Of a stretch of DNA of 64,000 nucleotides, positions 24,873 through 38,759 are shown in pieces. This stretch comes from Todiramphus chloris collaris (taxonomy: Eukaryota > Chordata > Aves > Coraciiformes > Alcedinidae): NCBI GenBank assembly GCA_025345505.1, contig JANVCC010000018.1:59919848-59983847 (forward strand), written 5' to 3'. Position 1 is the stretch's first letter. Every line of letters starts with the position of its first letter. Under the pieces are notes generated by a model. It saw only the letters and a program-made list of their open reading frames with translations, ran no database searches and had not been told where the DNA came from. Both the position numbers and the translations under genes were made by a program.

Positions 24873-25640
24873 GTTGCATGGTAGTTTTCTATTTGTCTTT
24901 TAATTGAATGTGGGAATATCTTTATTTGCTCAGAATCATTCATTTTTAATATTGTCAGGGTTTGTAAGAAGACTGCAAACACAGGGGCATCAGACTAACA
25001 GACATCTGTCAGGTTGATCAAGTATTTTTAAAGCTTTTTGAAAGTTCAGTGCTCAGCCAAGTCTGGTAGCAGAAACATTCAGATGTCTCTGAGTTTTACT
25101 TTGTACTTCAGAATCCATTATTATTTCTACTATCTAACTTATCTATAATCTTCTTGCCGTTTTTGTGTTAGAAACACCATGTTTGTGTTATGCAATTGAA
25201 GAAGAGTTTTAATATTTTGTCATCTATTGACAGGTTTATAAGTAAGGTTAGTATGTGCTATTTTTCTTTTTTTTTTTATTTAAATACTGTGTAAATGTGT
25301 GTCTCGCTTAACCTTTTCTGTCATTGAAAAGTGCTAATTGATCTTCCTAGCCCTGACATAATAGTATAGTTTGATATTTGAAACCTTTCAGCTTTGGCAT
25401 GGCCCTTTTATCACCCCTGAGATTTCAGGGCATGTTTCTACTGAAGGCATAGACTGGTTATCTTTTTAGAATTAAATAAAAATGGTTATTAAAAACAAAT
25501 TAAAGCCTTTTAAAGTCAGTAGATATTTTACCTATCAAAGCCCCAGGCTTTACAGTATACACTAAAACCTTTTTGCTTTACTTGTATGTATTGGCTAACA
25601 TTTTAGATGATGCTATACAGAAATCAGTTTTTTATGAATT

Positions 25641-25653
25641 CCCCCCCCCCCCC
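25641..25653. repeat. C13 homopolymer
   Basis: Thirteen C after GAATT, in intron 1. Confidence 0.95.
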
Positions 25654-27379
25654 AAATCCACACTTCTGTGTTGCAGCGTTACTAAATCTGTCACAGAATC
25701 AGAAGTGCTTAAAGGAACTTGGATGCACTTTGCAGTGCAAAAGCTCGGATAATGAGTCCTTATCTGTCAAGTAAAGAAAAAAAATTTGAAAAGGCAATAA
25801 AACTTGCATTATTGGTCCACATTGTAGATTGTAATGCTGCCAGAAGGATTCCTTTTGGGATGCATGTAATACAGGACCTTGGTGAAAAGTATTTTAAAGT
25901 AGTTTCTTCTTCAGTCCTCTTCAGCCTGAGATAGATGTCAAGTAGCTGGCCTGCCTTTTGCTTTAGTATTAAATAGTAAAATTAACTTTGATGATTGATT
26001 ATCCTATATCAAAATGCATTACTGAGAAGTTTCACTCACAGGATTGTATGTAGGGTAGTTGTCAGACTTCGGGGCAAAATGTCAAATACTAATGGCTGTC
26101 TGAGGAATACTAAAGTTTAAGCATTTTAGTTTCAATTTGTTTAAAATTTCTTCATGATAAGGGAAGATTACAGTGAGGAGTGATTATCTCCAGAACTTTT
26201 GGAAATCCATATACCAGTGAGACTAGTATATATTTGATCTTAAACTGTTAGGCTCAGATACTAGACATTAAACTTTTATTGAGACTGCAATTACCACGGA
26301 TTTGAAAAGAAGGATTTTGGACATTTTCTGTGCCTAAATTCCTTTGGAGTTCTGTATCCTTTTCCTAGAATTAGAAAAATAAATAAATAGAATTATGGTG
26401 ATTTTTCAGTAAGCAGCTGTCCATAGAAGTACAGTGCAGCAAGTCATGTTGCAGGACTGTGTTGGGCTCTTTAATTTGATGTAATTTAAGTGCTGTCTCT
26501 GAAGAGCTCAGTCTGTCTGGGCTGGCTGAATATTGTGTCTTTACACCGGGGTTGCCTCCTATTGTGGCTGAACTATACAATTTGACTAACTCGGAGCAAC
26601 AAATTGCAATAAGACCTTTCAAAGGCAACCCGCAAAATGTTCACATACAGTAGACTAATTTTCATATAGGTGGTAACTTTTCACTCACATATTTAGGTTA
26701 ATATGCACTAGATTTTTTTTTTTTTGGCAACGTTAAAATTAATTACTATTGTGACATGGCCCAGTATAAGTTGACATTGTCAGCGGTGTAGAGAATTATG
26801 TGAGCTGCTGTGGACACAGCATGTAACTATTCTGGTTTTAACACATGTATAATTAAACCACAAAAAACTTACTTTAAAATATCACGAAGGGTCTGATTTA
26901 GACCACAAAAGTAAAAGAAATACAGAGCTGAGTTTGCAACTTTTCAAGTAATTCTCCTTTATGACTATGTGTATATAACTATTGAAATCAATGCTGGTGC
27001 ATGAGGTAATTGGAAACTTAGCTTGGTGTTTTGTGCCAGATCTCTAGCTGTTGCAAATTGGAGTAGGAATGTTGAAATTACTGGAGTGGTCTCACATTAT
27101 GCCAGATGAGTATCTAGTCCTCTATTCTTAGTGCTGTCTGATTTTTATATCTATATTTTTTTTTTTTGTTTTTTTTGTGGGGGTTGTATATAAAATAGTA
27201 TGCTTATGTGTGTGAGATCACATGCACAGAGTGATCCTACAATACTTAGAAAAAACAAAGGAGGGTTAAGTATAACTGTCCATATCATATATTCATGTTT
27301 TCTTCCATTTTGAGACATTTTCATGCTCCCATTAATTCTTTTTTTTTGTATTAATAGCATTTTATAAATGACCACAGAA

Positions 27380-27660
27380 GTGCCCTTTACAGTAATTACA
27401 TTCCCGAGAATGATGCAGTTAGAAACATTGTTATTTGACCATATTCTTTCAGTACCTTTCATGCAACTTTGTTGCTCATTAAAGCAAATAGTCAGGTTGC
27501 ATTTACTCAGAGACATTTTGTGAATACCGAGCCTATTCAATGAAAGGTGTGAAGTCCATTTACCCTGTGAAATCCCACCTGGATGTTTCTCTTTATTTAC
27601 TGTAGTATATTCCCAGAGAATCGCAGAAAATGAAGTTCTCATTGCTCCCAAGTCAGAGGA
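27380..27660. other. Intron-1 segment with unusual non-repetitive composition (candidate conserved noncoding element)
   Basis: This balanced, non-repetitive stretch has no simple repeats and lies within the longest antisense open frame of the intron (minus strand, 27651-27151, 166 codons). The frame ends in a Pro/Lys-rich tail made by the T-run at 27159-27178, and the protein shows no domain I recognise. I take the frame as chance and the region as a candidate conserved noncoding element. This rests on appearance only. Confidence 0.25.
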
Positions 27661-28900
27661 GCTAAACCAGCCTCTGTATGCTCCAGTTTATGCATCATGC
27701 AATACGTGAGGTCCTTCTTCTGAGTGTCCCAGCATTGACGTGGTTTCACAAACCAGCTCAGGCAGCTTATGCACATTCTTTCTGCCAAGTCCTAGCCATG
27801 CACGTCGGACTCAACTGCATGTTCCTGTTCAGGTCTTCTTAACACTGAGAACTAGAGAGCTGGGACCAAATGGGGCTGGAAGGTACAGAGGTTTTACAAA
27901 AAGAATAATTCTGTTTTGGGAATGGGTCTCCAAAATAGAATTTCCAGGTTACCCAATAAAAGATTTGGAACCGTGGTAGGTTTCCCAAGTGGAAAGATTA
28001 CTTTTCCTCTCAGCCACCTATTTTTGTGTTTATTCTAGTCTGGTGTGATAGAAGAAGCTGGTCTAGTGTTCACATTAATTTGGTTCAGTTGATTTCCCCT
28101 TCAGAGATGAAATTTTTGTATTCAAAGTACCATCTGAGTGCTGAACTTACTGTGTAGGAGTATGTCTGGGAGTCATCTGCAGTGAGAGGATAGGGTCTTT
28201 CAGCTAAAATGGCAAGCTGATGGATTTCCTAGTCGTTTCTGGTAGCTGACTCAGATCACTTTCCAACTTTCTGATTAAACTATAGTCTAATTTCTCCAAG
28301 GACTCAGATGAATAGTCAGAGTTTTGGTGAAACTACCTATGTTTCTGGTGTCTTGCTTAGCTCTGTATTGAAGAAAGTCCAAGATCAGGACTGCATATCA
28401 AGAGATGCTGTCAGAACAAGACTAAGCCTGCAGCAGTTCAACTGTAAGGTCTGTAGGAGGAGGGCCATAATTTTTACATAGTTTGCTAGGGATATTGGTT
28501 CATATAAGCAGTAGCAGCAGCAATCTGTGTGACTCCTTGCTGTGTGAGACCAACAGAATCTGAAGTTCCTACATCCATCTGTTTTCCGTGTCAGAGGATG
28601 GAAGAACATGAAGCTATAGTTTCATGTTTGGTGGCAGTGCTTCTTAAGCAGCCCTCACCACTCCTCTGCTGGCCGCTCATTTAAGCTGGATCTGTTCCTT
28701 GCTGTGGTTCACAAACAGCTGTGCTGGCATGAGGCAAAGGTCGGAATGAGTGGCAGCACCCGCGCTGCCGAGCCTGGCACCGACGCTGCAGAAATAGCTG
28801 CGGAACCACAGTCTCCGTTACCTAATCTGCCACCTCTATTAACTGAAGTGCAGGGTCAAGCCTGTGGGATAGGTGGAATTTTTCAGAACGAAAACATTGC

Positions 28901-28966
28901 CTACAAAAATGATCCCTTGATCAAAAATGATCCTTCACTTGTCTACAAAAATGATCCCTTGATCTT
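28901..28966. repeat. 42-bp tandem duplication with an internal 11-bp subrepeat
   Basis: CTACAAAAATGATCCCTTGA at 28901 recurs at 28943 (period 42). AAAAATGATCC also appears between the copies, so the core occurs three times (about 28905, 28923 and 28947). It lies in intron 1. The plus-strand frame across it reads as three KNDP units, which I take as a consequence of the repeat. Confidence 0.85.
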
Positions 28967-29202
28967 TAAGCAAGAAATTTTGTTGGGGAGGTGTTTGTTT
29001 GGGGTTTTTGTTTTTGTTTTTTTTTTTAACTAAAACTAAAGTCACTGTGAAAAAATTGCAGATATATGTGCAGGTTAAAACAGTAGAGAAAATTATGGTA
29101 CCTTTGGAGGGGACAGCTCTGATGTTTTCAAAGGAAGGCAGGAGTTCAGATGTGATAATGGATGACAGGACTTTTCCAGGTCTGTGCGCCGCTGTCCAAG
29201 GA

Positions 29203-29239
29203 ACAGGGAACAGGCAGAGTCACAGGGAACAGGCAGAGT
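29203..29239. repeat. 19-bp tandem duplication
   Basis: ACAGGGAACAGGCAGAGT occurs at 29203-29220 and again at 29222-29239, perfectly repeated. It is a short minisatellite-like duplication in intron 1. Confidence 0.92.
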
Positions 29240-31844
29240 GTAACGGCACTAGGAGGAAGTTATCATGGTAGGGCTGCATCCTTTTACCACTATTCCTGGG
29301 GAAAGGAGTGGAATAATTTCTCAAAAGTGTCTGTTACTTAACTGTCACTGTACACAAGTGCTTAATTTATGGCAACTATTTTTTATTAGTCTCCACTGTC
29401 ACAAAGTATTAATTTGCATGCTATCATGTTCCAAATGCCTTTTATATGTTGTGCCCATGTAATGCTGAAATATGCATGCTATACCACATTGCACTCAAGT
29501 ATGCCAAGCTAGCAATATTATTTTTTGATACCAGTACAAGTCTGATTTCTAGAGATAAGAGTAGTGATGTAATAAAGTTCTAAGGGTTTTGAGTTGACAT
29601 GATTTTTTTTTTTTAATTAATAAACTTAAAGGGTACAAAATCAGCTTGGCACAAGTGAAATGGATTAAACAGCAAACTAAAGCATAGATTTCAAAAATAC
29701 CTGTTAAATGAGTTTTTAAAGAGGACACTATTTACAAAGAGTTTTTCAGGAACTAGTCATCAAATTGAAACCTATTTGTGACACAAAAATTAGTAAGTTC
29801 TACAAGAAGTAATACCTTTGATTAGATCAATTGCTGACCTAATAAAAGAGATCTTTTTTTCTTACAAGCTTCCTTGTACTTCTGTTGTTAGACTGTAATG
29901 TCTACACTGCTACTACTACAAAGACTAAGGAAAGAGTAGATAATGAAGAGAGCAGATTACTAGGAACAGTCTGTCTCATTCAGCAAACACAGAGCAAGCA
30001 AACAGTATATGCTTCACAATGAGATAGCGGTTTATTTTAAAAACCAACTGGAGGCCATAGCAAGTGATTATGATGGTATCATAGCCAAAAAAGAAGTAGT
30101 ATTTTGAACAAAATACTAGTCAGAGTAAGAGAGGGGTTACGTTACCTGTGTAGATAATATGGGTGAAGCTGCTACTGGAAAGCTGTGCCCTTTTTCAGCT
30201 TTAGAAAGGAAGCTGGAAAAATTGGAAGGTTTTCAGATACAAGACCAGAGGAGTAATCAAACAATTGGAAAACATGTCATCTAGGGGATGAGCAGATTTT
30301 AGTTTCCCAAAGGATATTTTAGCATAACTTTAGCATAGCTTGATCACAGATAATGAATACCTAAATGGGGGAAAGGAAATCTGGTGAAGGATCCATTGTC
30401 AAAGCAGTCGTTGGAATTAAAATTACTGTGTTTCACACACTTAGTACTGGCTTTGAGTAAAAGAGACTTGCCCGTGGCATGGTGAGCTGTTCCATCGATG
30501 TCACAGCATTTCAGTTCTGTATGGGGACTGCTAATGGGCCAGGAACTGAAATGAGTGCAGACAGCTCTGATGAGGAGCATCAGCGTAAAAATGTAGACTG
30601 CACAGTACTTCTAATAGGGTTTTAGTGTTTTTGTTGTGATGAACAATGGTGGCACATAGGAGTTTGCTACTTTTCATGCCTTGTGTTCTGATGATTTCAG
30701 TTTAACTTGACGGCTGTGGTGCAGCAGTGTTAGGTTTGATGAGTAATAATTGTTCTTCTGTTCTGTCAGAAAGTGCCCAAACTACATGCTGGCACCATCA
30801 GGAGTTCTTTATTCCGGGACAGTTTTGCATTCACATTTCTTGTTTCCTGTTGTTCAGTAATTCCTTGAGAATGAAACACTTTCTCAAATACAATATTTAG
30901 GGTTTACTGTCAGCTTCAGTTAAGAAAAAGGTCACGTTTCTCCTTCCGAGTCAGACCCAAAGTACCCATGTTTATTTTCGGTGGCTTTACTTTTACATTT
31001 CTTTCTGGCATTTCAAAATGTTCAATTGAAGAACTGTATGTGAAACACTTGCAGTAACAGGAATGGCAGCTGTCATTGCTAGGGCAATGACGCTGACAGC
31101 TGAAAAAGAAGGGCAAGCTGTGAGCTTCCTCCTTCATCAGGATGTTTCTAGGAAGCTTAGCGCGTGTTTGAACTTCTTCAGTAACTATTATTGCATACTC
31201 ATACTGCTGGATACGTTCTTCAAACTGTGGGATGGCTTTTTAAAACAAATAGGATGTATAGATACTATGCTGTAATGACTTTAATTTTAACGTGATTGGA
31301 TACTTCAGGTTGATTTATCTAGCCTTGTAAAACTGCTGTTTGTTTTTACCTAGAAGGTGTTTTCATTTTCAGATTTTCCTAAATTCTAACACAGTAAGTA
31401 GCATTTCTGCCTTTGTTGTTACCTTAGGGTTTTGCGTTTTTTTTTTTTTGCATCACACAGTGATTTTTTGTGTGTGTGCATGTGTTTGTGAAAGTTAAAT
31501 TTGACATGTTTTCTGGGAAGAATCAAAACCAAATGCTTAGTATTTTCAAGTTGACAACATCTCTTTAAACATTTTGCCTAACCAAGCATAGCCTTTTTCC
31601 TTTTTGTTTTGTGGCTTGTTTATCAAGAATGGAAATGTTTTATTTGGTTTGTTTTCAGATATTTTCTACAAAGAAGAGAAGAAAAATTTCTCAGAAATTA
31701 ACCAAAATATGCCATGTAGTAAAAACCAAATCCTTCCCCCTAAAAAATCTAGTTGTTCAAAACATTGAAATGACCATCTAGTAGGAAAATAAACCTAAAA
31801 TTTTTGTTAAAATTCTAAAACAATATGCTTCTATGTGTGGTATC

Positions 31845-31860
31845 TTTTTTTTTTTTTTTT
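31845..31860. repeat. T16 homopolymer
   Basis: An uninterrupted T run in intron 1. Confidence 0.95.
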
Positions 31861-33844
31861 CTTCCCCTGGGAACCATCTTTATTTTTGGTAAGGACTGTG
31901 TGGGTTGGATCAATTGTGTTTGAAAACACTGCATTTACTTTTTTTGCAAATCAATTTCCCCTTATTTTTAAGGGAACACAGTGGGATTGTAGATTAGATT
32001 TATTTACAAATCCAGGCCAGAAACAGTCTCAGCATTTGTTTTATTTATTTCCGAATGCCATAATCTGTAGTTGATTAATTTGGAATGAATGAGAAGAGGC
32101 CTGTGTAGCTGTATGCCTTATCTGAGTGTGAGTGAAGAGGTCTCTCACAGTTAGGAAGCCCCCAAGCATGGATGGATTCACAGCTCTGGTTTCAATCTCA
32201 GCGATTTCACAGCATATTATGCAATGTTAGGATAAGGGAGGAATTGCTGAGTTTCTATTTCTGTACTCTGAAATTCTTCAAGCTAATCCTTCTTACTTAG
32301 TGCACAGGTATGGGATGGGAGTGGTAGGAAGAGTAGAGAAGTCAGTTTTAGCTGTATATGGGTGCCTGTAGAATTAGTACCCAGTTTGGCAAGAAAGTTA
32401 AATGCTGCATTTGAATATTATTTTACATAAAGTAAATGAGGCAGTTGTTTACTATGTGTAAAGAAATCTTTCTATTTTCCCGTTTTCCCACGTGTTTTGT
32501 TGTACAATGATAATGGGGCAGCAGGCAGACTTCTTGTCATAGATCCTTTCCATTTCTTACCTGCTTTATATACCTAACTGATGTGGAGACCTCATGGTCT
32601 GTATTGCTCTGCTTATTTTGTACTGATGCCTGCTTTTGACTGGTGCCAAATGGTTTTGTGGTGATGTGACTTGTTTCTAAGGTAGAAGAACCTGATGCAG
32701 AGTGGAAATATCAGTTGCAATTTTTCTTGAATAAAATATCCACAAATGCCACACAAGCAATGCCACCCTTCAGGAAACTTCACTAAACTGAAAATTATGT
32801 AAGTGTTCACCAAAGACCATGCAGAATTTGCAAGACTGTGTGTAATAAATGTATAGTAACTGGTGTGAAAGCCAATGATTTGACTTGAATTTTGAGAAGT
32901 TTTCAGTGTATTACAGTTTGGTGGCATGAATCATGTCTGTTTTGATTGCTGTATCTAATGTCTGTCATGAATTCATGTGCTCAGAAAGGAAGATCAAAAT
33001 AACAAATTATGTCCCAGTTATAGAAGTGTAATTATTTAGTGGAGGGAGAAGGTAAAAGGGAACTAAATGAGCACAGAACTATAAATGTGTGATGGTTGTT
33101 GGAGATCCATTCTCCGTTCTTAACATATCTCATAACCCAGTACGGATAATTCTATTGTCTCAAGATGTGGAAATGTCTGAGCTGTGTTACCAGTAATGAA
33201 CATGCTTTCATCTCCAGCAGGGATCATAGTAAGACCCTAAGTCTGTGAATTTGAGCCTTGAGGTTATCAGTGTCCTGATGATGGAATACCGGGATTTTAT
33301 TTTTATTTCTTGGGTTTTTTGGTTTGTTTTTTTTTTTTTTGTGGGGGGATGCTAATGATGTCTGATATTGCACCTTGTAACTTACTCATTTCAGAAGCAC
33401 AGTTTCTAGATACATTAGAACATATACTGTATGCCCAGTTTAGACATACGCATGTTCTTATGCACATCCATGCCGGGTACTGTGCTGGGATGAGAATGCT
33501 GAGCAGGTGCTGAAGGGTGCCCTGCACAGCCCCCTCCATCTCGCTGGTACACTGCCAGCCCTGTATTTGCTGTGAGAGCAAGGGCTCTTGTTTATAGAGG
33601 AAGCAGCCGGGTCCATTTGCTTTTCAGAAAGTCCTGGAAATTACTCCTGTGTTTCTTCCTTGTAAATGAGTAGCAGGACAGTGTGTGTGGTTGCAGTAGC
33701 CAGTAACTTAACCTGTACAGCTCAGAAGCCTACGAAAACTGTGTGAGTCATTGTACGAACTCCGACAGTAATTCCGAGAAGTCAAAATAAGGACTAATGT
33801 GTCTTCTCTGTTGAAGCAATCCACCTGCAAATGCCAGTTGATGT

Positions 33845-34000
33845 AGGCAGATGCTCAGCAGAACACGAGACCCAGCGAAGGTGGTTTCCCTCCACCAGGG
33901 GCCGCTGGACACGCTCCGAGCTGGGCTCGGCCGGGCTCTCGGCTGCAGACCAAGGGCTCCGGGTGAGGAAGGAGCTCAGCCTTTTGAAGGTGACTAAGAG
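33845..34000. promoter_or_regulatory. Small GC-rich, CpG-containing patch in intron 1 with CTCF-like motif
   Basis: The segment is distinctly GC-rich against an AT-rich intron, with several CpGs in about 80 bp (33909-33960). TCCACCAGGGGCCGCTGG at 33891-33908 differs from the CTCF consensus core (CCACCAGGGGGCGCT) at one position. GGTGAGG at 33962 could be a weak splice donor, so an alternative noncoding first exon is conceivable. An A16 run follows at 34165-34180. Function is inferred. Confidence 0.45.
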
Positions 34001-34164
34001 GTAGATGGAGAAGTGGGTCCAGGATGTGCATCAAAGGGTTCCAGACAGCTCTAAAACTTCTTAAGGGTAAAATTCTTATTCTCAACAAACTAAAAGTGGA
34101 CTGAAACCAAGCTGATCTGAAGAGAGCTATGTCTAACCCTCTAGAGATGATGGCCTGTGAGGGG

Positions 34165-34180
34165 AAAAAAAAAAAAAAAA
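34165..34180. repeat. A16 homopolymer
   Basis: An A run after TGTGAGGGG, downstream of the GC-rich patch. It could be the tail of an old retroinsertion, but I saw no target-site duplication. Confidence 0.9.
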
Positions 34181-36899
34181 GTATTAGAAGAGAAGAAAGG
34201 GAAAGGCAGGCATTTCATATTTCTCTTAATTCTCTAGCCTGTGAAGCAAGGTTTATTTCTACAATGAAATAGGTGTTTCAGGAGGCACATTTCACTCACC
34301 TTGGTATCAGGAGGTGGAGACCTTAGCTTAGCCTCAGCTAAGCCTAAAATATGCATGCGAGATTCACAAGCCACTTCTACTTGCTGCAAGAATTCTTTTG
34401 ATTAAAAGGAATGTGAAAACTAAAAATTTGAGAGCCTTCTAACTTCTAAAATACTGTATAATTTCTCATCATCTGCCAGTTTTCCTCTGGAAACCACTAC
34501 ATGTCCCTGATTATGTCATGCTGTCAGGATGCCTTTGCTTGCCTATTTAAAATTTGTTTGTCATTTGCTCTCTCTTGAAGTTAAGATATAAATAATAATG
34601 TTTCTTACTGTTTGTTTTGTTTTCCCCACTAAAGAAGAATTGTTTTTATTAGGGTTGATCCTTTCAAGAAAACACAGCACTTGCATAAAAGAAAGTACAA
34701 AAGCCAATAAAGCTAAAAATATAGTTAATATAAATTAGTTCTAAAATTAGTTTGAAAAGCTATTGCTTGATATATTTCTGGATTGTGTTAAGAGCTGAGT
34801 TTTCATTTTGCCTTACAACATAAGAAAGTTGACATCTTTTCCTACCAAAGCAGATAATGATCTCCAGTTTCTAGAAAGCCCTGTGATTATAATTTTGTTT
34901 ATTTTAGGAGTGTTAACTTAGTATGTTTTTCTTCTTGACTTGCCTGCTAATAGTTTCACTTGAGGTTTTGAAGAAAGCTAGGTTATAAAGCACAGCAACC
35001 TCCTTCCTCATCTGGAGCACGGATCTTTCTTCTTTACCAAATGTGATACTATTAGGGACTGAGAAAGCAGTATTTTTTGAACTGTAGATATAGGCTAAAT
35101 TGAAATTCCAATAAATCAGCATTTGGGTTATATTTTATCTTTTTCACATGAGACTACATGTGAAATGCATGCAGACAGACAAATGCTTTTCTGTGTAAGA
35201 AATTATTGAATGTTAGGCAGTACCTGTTACTGCCTGTACCCTCTCTCCTGTTTCTTCAAAGAAGTGAGTTTCATGGGAAACAATTGTAACAAAATCATCT
35301 AATTCAGTGAGATTGCAGTGCATATGCAGTGCACTGATTCTAGAGCAATTAATTTTCTCATTATCTGCCTTGCATAACCTTTCCCAGTGTTTCAAATGTT
35401 CTTCACTCTTCTCAGATGTTCTGTAGGAACAGTGCAAACCCAGGCAGAGGCTTGCTTGAGGCTGGGGGAGTGCAGACCCTGGAGCCTTGTCCTCATCTCT
35501 TGGCATCTTACTGCTGAACACCCTACATACGTTCAGTTGCAGTTATAAGCACTACATACTTCTACTATCATAGGTTTCTGAAGCAGAGCACTAGAAAGTG
35601 AGAAATTGCTCATGAGAAATTTGTGAGCACTTCTCAATATTTTGACTCTCAACCTGTGATTGTAATAGAAATATGTTATTTGTGGCTATAAGTTAATTCT
35701 ATTAACCACAGGAGTATCCTTTCTGTTTATTCTCTTATAGGCTTCTTATTGACATATTCCAAAATGTAAAAAAACAACACAGTAAATTTGACTGGGATGC
35801 TGCAGCTCCTAAACTATACTGCCAGAGCATCACCATGATAAAACCTCAGTAGAAGAAGGTGTTCTTCAGATGAAACAAAACAAAAAGAACCTGACAATGT
35901 GCCCAAGGGTATTATCATGTGAATAAAGTTGTTGTCGTCTTAGAAACTGAGAATTTTCAAAAATTCAAAATTTTATTTATGAAGACCAACTCCTAGTAGA
36001 CCAAGAGAGGACTTTCTTCCTGTGTTTTTGGGTTGAAGTAAAAAGGAGGAAAACTTTTTTGTCTGATGGCCCAGCTCCTCTCCAGATGATGGATTCTTCT
36101 TGGAGCTCCACCTCTTCATCTGGGTGACTGGAGGGCCCAAAGCAACCTCTGAAATACACTTGGAAAATACCAAGTGCTTTAAGTATGTTTTTTAGCTGTG
36201 GATCCTCAAGCTTCATGATTTGTCTTGAGCTTGTGAAAGTTGCAGCACTGGATGTTATTAGACTTCTCATAGAAAATGAAACTGTTTCAGTCAGTTATTT
36301 GCTGTAATCTTAATTTTCTGAGGAAGTCACTGTGGGGGGAGTGATTACATTTTCAGTAATTTACAAAGTAGTATGCAGCAAATCCTCAAGTAATTTGTTG
36401 TTTTGTAGGTTTGGTTTTTTTAACTTATGGGTTTATCTCTGGGAGGAAACACATGTTTCTCCTCATGGGCAAGTCCTGGAAGTTGCAGTTTAAATTTGAT
36501 GAAGTGTTTTATTCCCCCAGATAAAAATAAATAAATAAATAATTAGATTTAAATGCATGTGTTGATGAGGAAAGTCAGGAATCCTCCTAATTAAGACATT
36601 TCTTAGAAAGGTAAAATTTTTATCTGGGAGCATAAAACACTTCATCAGTTTTAAAGCCACATCTGCAAGGACTGGATCAAGAGCAGAAACAGGCATTTTT
36701 CTTCATTCAGGCTTGTCTGTGAGTTTAAGACTTTTAACAACAGTTTTAAAAATAGTTAAACCCAGTTAGAAACACTTGCAATATAATAGGGATAAGAGTG
36801 CCCTCCCGCCCTCTGTTTTTAATCTGGTTCTCTTGATGGTATAAACTACAAGGATGAATTGGTAACTGGATTATTGCCTCATAAAACAGCACGAGGTTA

Positions 36900-37110
36900 C
36901 TATTATCCTTTAATTTTATATCTTTATTAGGGAGTAATGTTTGTCTTATTTAAATCATTGACTTCTCTAATGGTTTTTCTCCTCTTTTACAAATTTATAA
37001 AACTAAACCCTAAAGGATTTGGTCTAAGTGCAACTGGCATAACTGCCATTATAAAAATCATTGTGTTAACAGTTGGTTATAATCAGCCACGTGAACTGGG
37101 CTCAAAATGT
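36900..37110. other. AT-rich homeodomain-site-like stretch in intron 1 (candidate conserved noncoding element)
   Basis: Non-repetitive sequence with several TAAT/ATTA-type cores and no homopolymers. It resembles the conserved noncoding elements that surround developmental genes, but conservation cannot be judged here. Confidence 0.2.
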
Positions 37111-38759
37111 AGCAGGATTTAGCTGTTGATAGGTATAATACTGATAAAATATTACTTCTGAATTTTATTTTAAAAAGCTTCATTTCCAGTAAGACCAAAT
37201 TTTTAGGTCGTGTGAAGATGAACAACAGAGTCCTAGAAAGTATTATAATTTAGCATGTTCGTGCAAAGGATATATTTAACAAATTGCAATCTTACCTTTG
37301 TCTTGAGATTCAGTAAAGTAAGTTTAAAAATTCGTGAAGGTTGGTCTTTTTAGAGGATGACTACTACAAGCGGCATATTTAATGATGTGTTCCACTGGCT
37401 ATATCCACCAGAATTTTAGCACACAACACACATATTGTGGGTGAGTCATAGGCAGTTCTTAATAGTAAAATTCCTCTTGGATGTACATAATCAGGATGTA
37501 TGTAAAATATTGATACACATTATTTTTTTAATGAAAAATGTGGCACCCATCTGTTGATTTCATTGTGCTTTGGTTAAGATTGTGATCAATATGGAAAGAG
37601 GCACGAATATGGGTCTGTCTGTTATGTTATGGCTCTGTAGTTGAGTTTCACATGGAAAGTGTCACCTTCAGTGACCAACAGACAGATTTAGAGCATTTGA
37701 TATTTGAATGCAAGGCAGACACTGACTTTCAGTCAGTAAACTTAGAAACTGGTCAATTTGTTCAGAATCTTTTATTTTAGTACTGAGTGACTCTTTCTGT
37801 TTACAATCTTACTAATGCAATAACATGCACACACTTTAAAATTTTAATTAAATACAAGCAGATTTTGTCTTTAAGTTCTTAATGGAATATTTTAGGATCA
37901 GATGTGAAAATTTGCCTTTGTGTTTGCAATTGCCTCCTTTGTCAAGGGCTGCTGCAGGAAACGCCATGTAGAGCTGCTTTCTCTCAAAATACCCATTGCT
38001 CTTGGCAGGCTCCTTTATGAAATTTGCCTATAGTGGGTGTTTTAACAAAGCCTTTCAATTCCCATTTTGTCTCCACTGGATAAAGAGTGAAGAAGATTTT
38101 TAAAAAGACAAAGGTGCAGGATCCACATTGTCAGAAAAAACGTGGGAAGTGGTTATTGTTTTGGTGAAGGTATCGTGGGTGAATGTGTCAATGTCTTGGA
38201 TCCCTCTGAAATAGAGAAGACACTGAAGCCATTTTGAAAAACAGGAATTATTTCAGCTTTCTGATAAGATGAAATACATGCAACATGATTTGCTTACAAC
38301 TGGTCTTTTTTTTTTATGAAACATCATGGCAAAAATTAAAGAAATGCAAACAAAAATATTTTTGAAACTAGAAAAGAGGGAAGTAAAACAGGAGGGTGTA
38401 ATCTAGTGGCAGGAAAAGTCTAGATGAGACTCTAAAGAAAATACACTGGGACTGTAAAGTGTGTGTTCTAGGAAATATCTAATGAGAAAACCAAGGAAAT
38501 TTTGGGAGTTACATTTTGAGGAGTGAATGGAGGTATGGCAAGTAAGTGACACTAATTTGCATAACTGAAGTGGATCTTTTCTGAGAACAGAGATTGTAAT
38601 ATAATTGTGTGGCTTTATAGTTATGGTTACTGTAATCATTTGTTTTCAGAACTCTTAGAAAATAGAATTTTCCTATTGAAGATCTCAATATTTGATGAGT
38701 GTGATTCACTTTATGAGAGAAGGCATAGACATAGCAGATAATTAGGGCAATGTCTGTCA

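Noticed and set aside
34165..34180. A16 run as the tail of a processed pseudogene with the GC-rich patch as its body
   Set aside because: No target-site duplication and no recognisable coding sequence upstream; the GC-rich patch is better described as a possible regulatory element.
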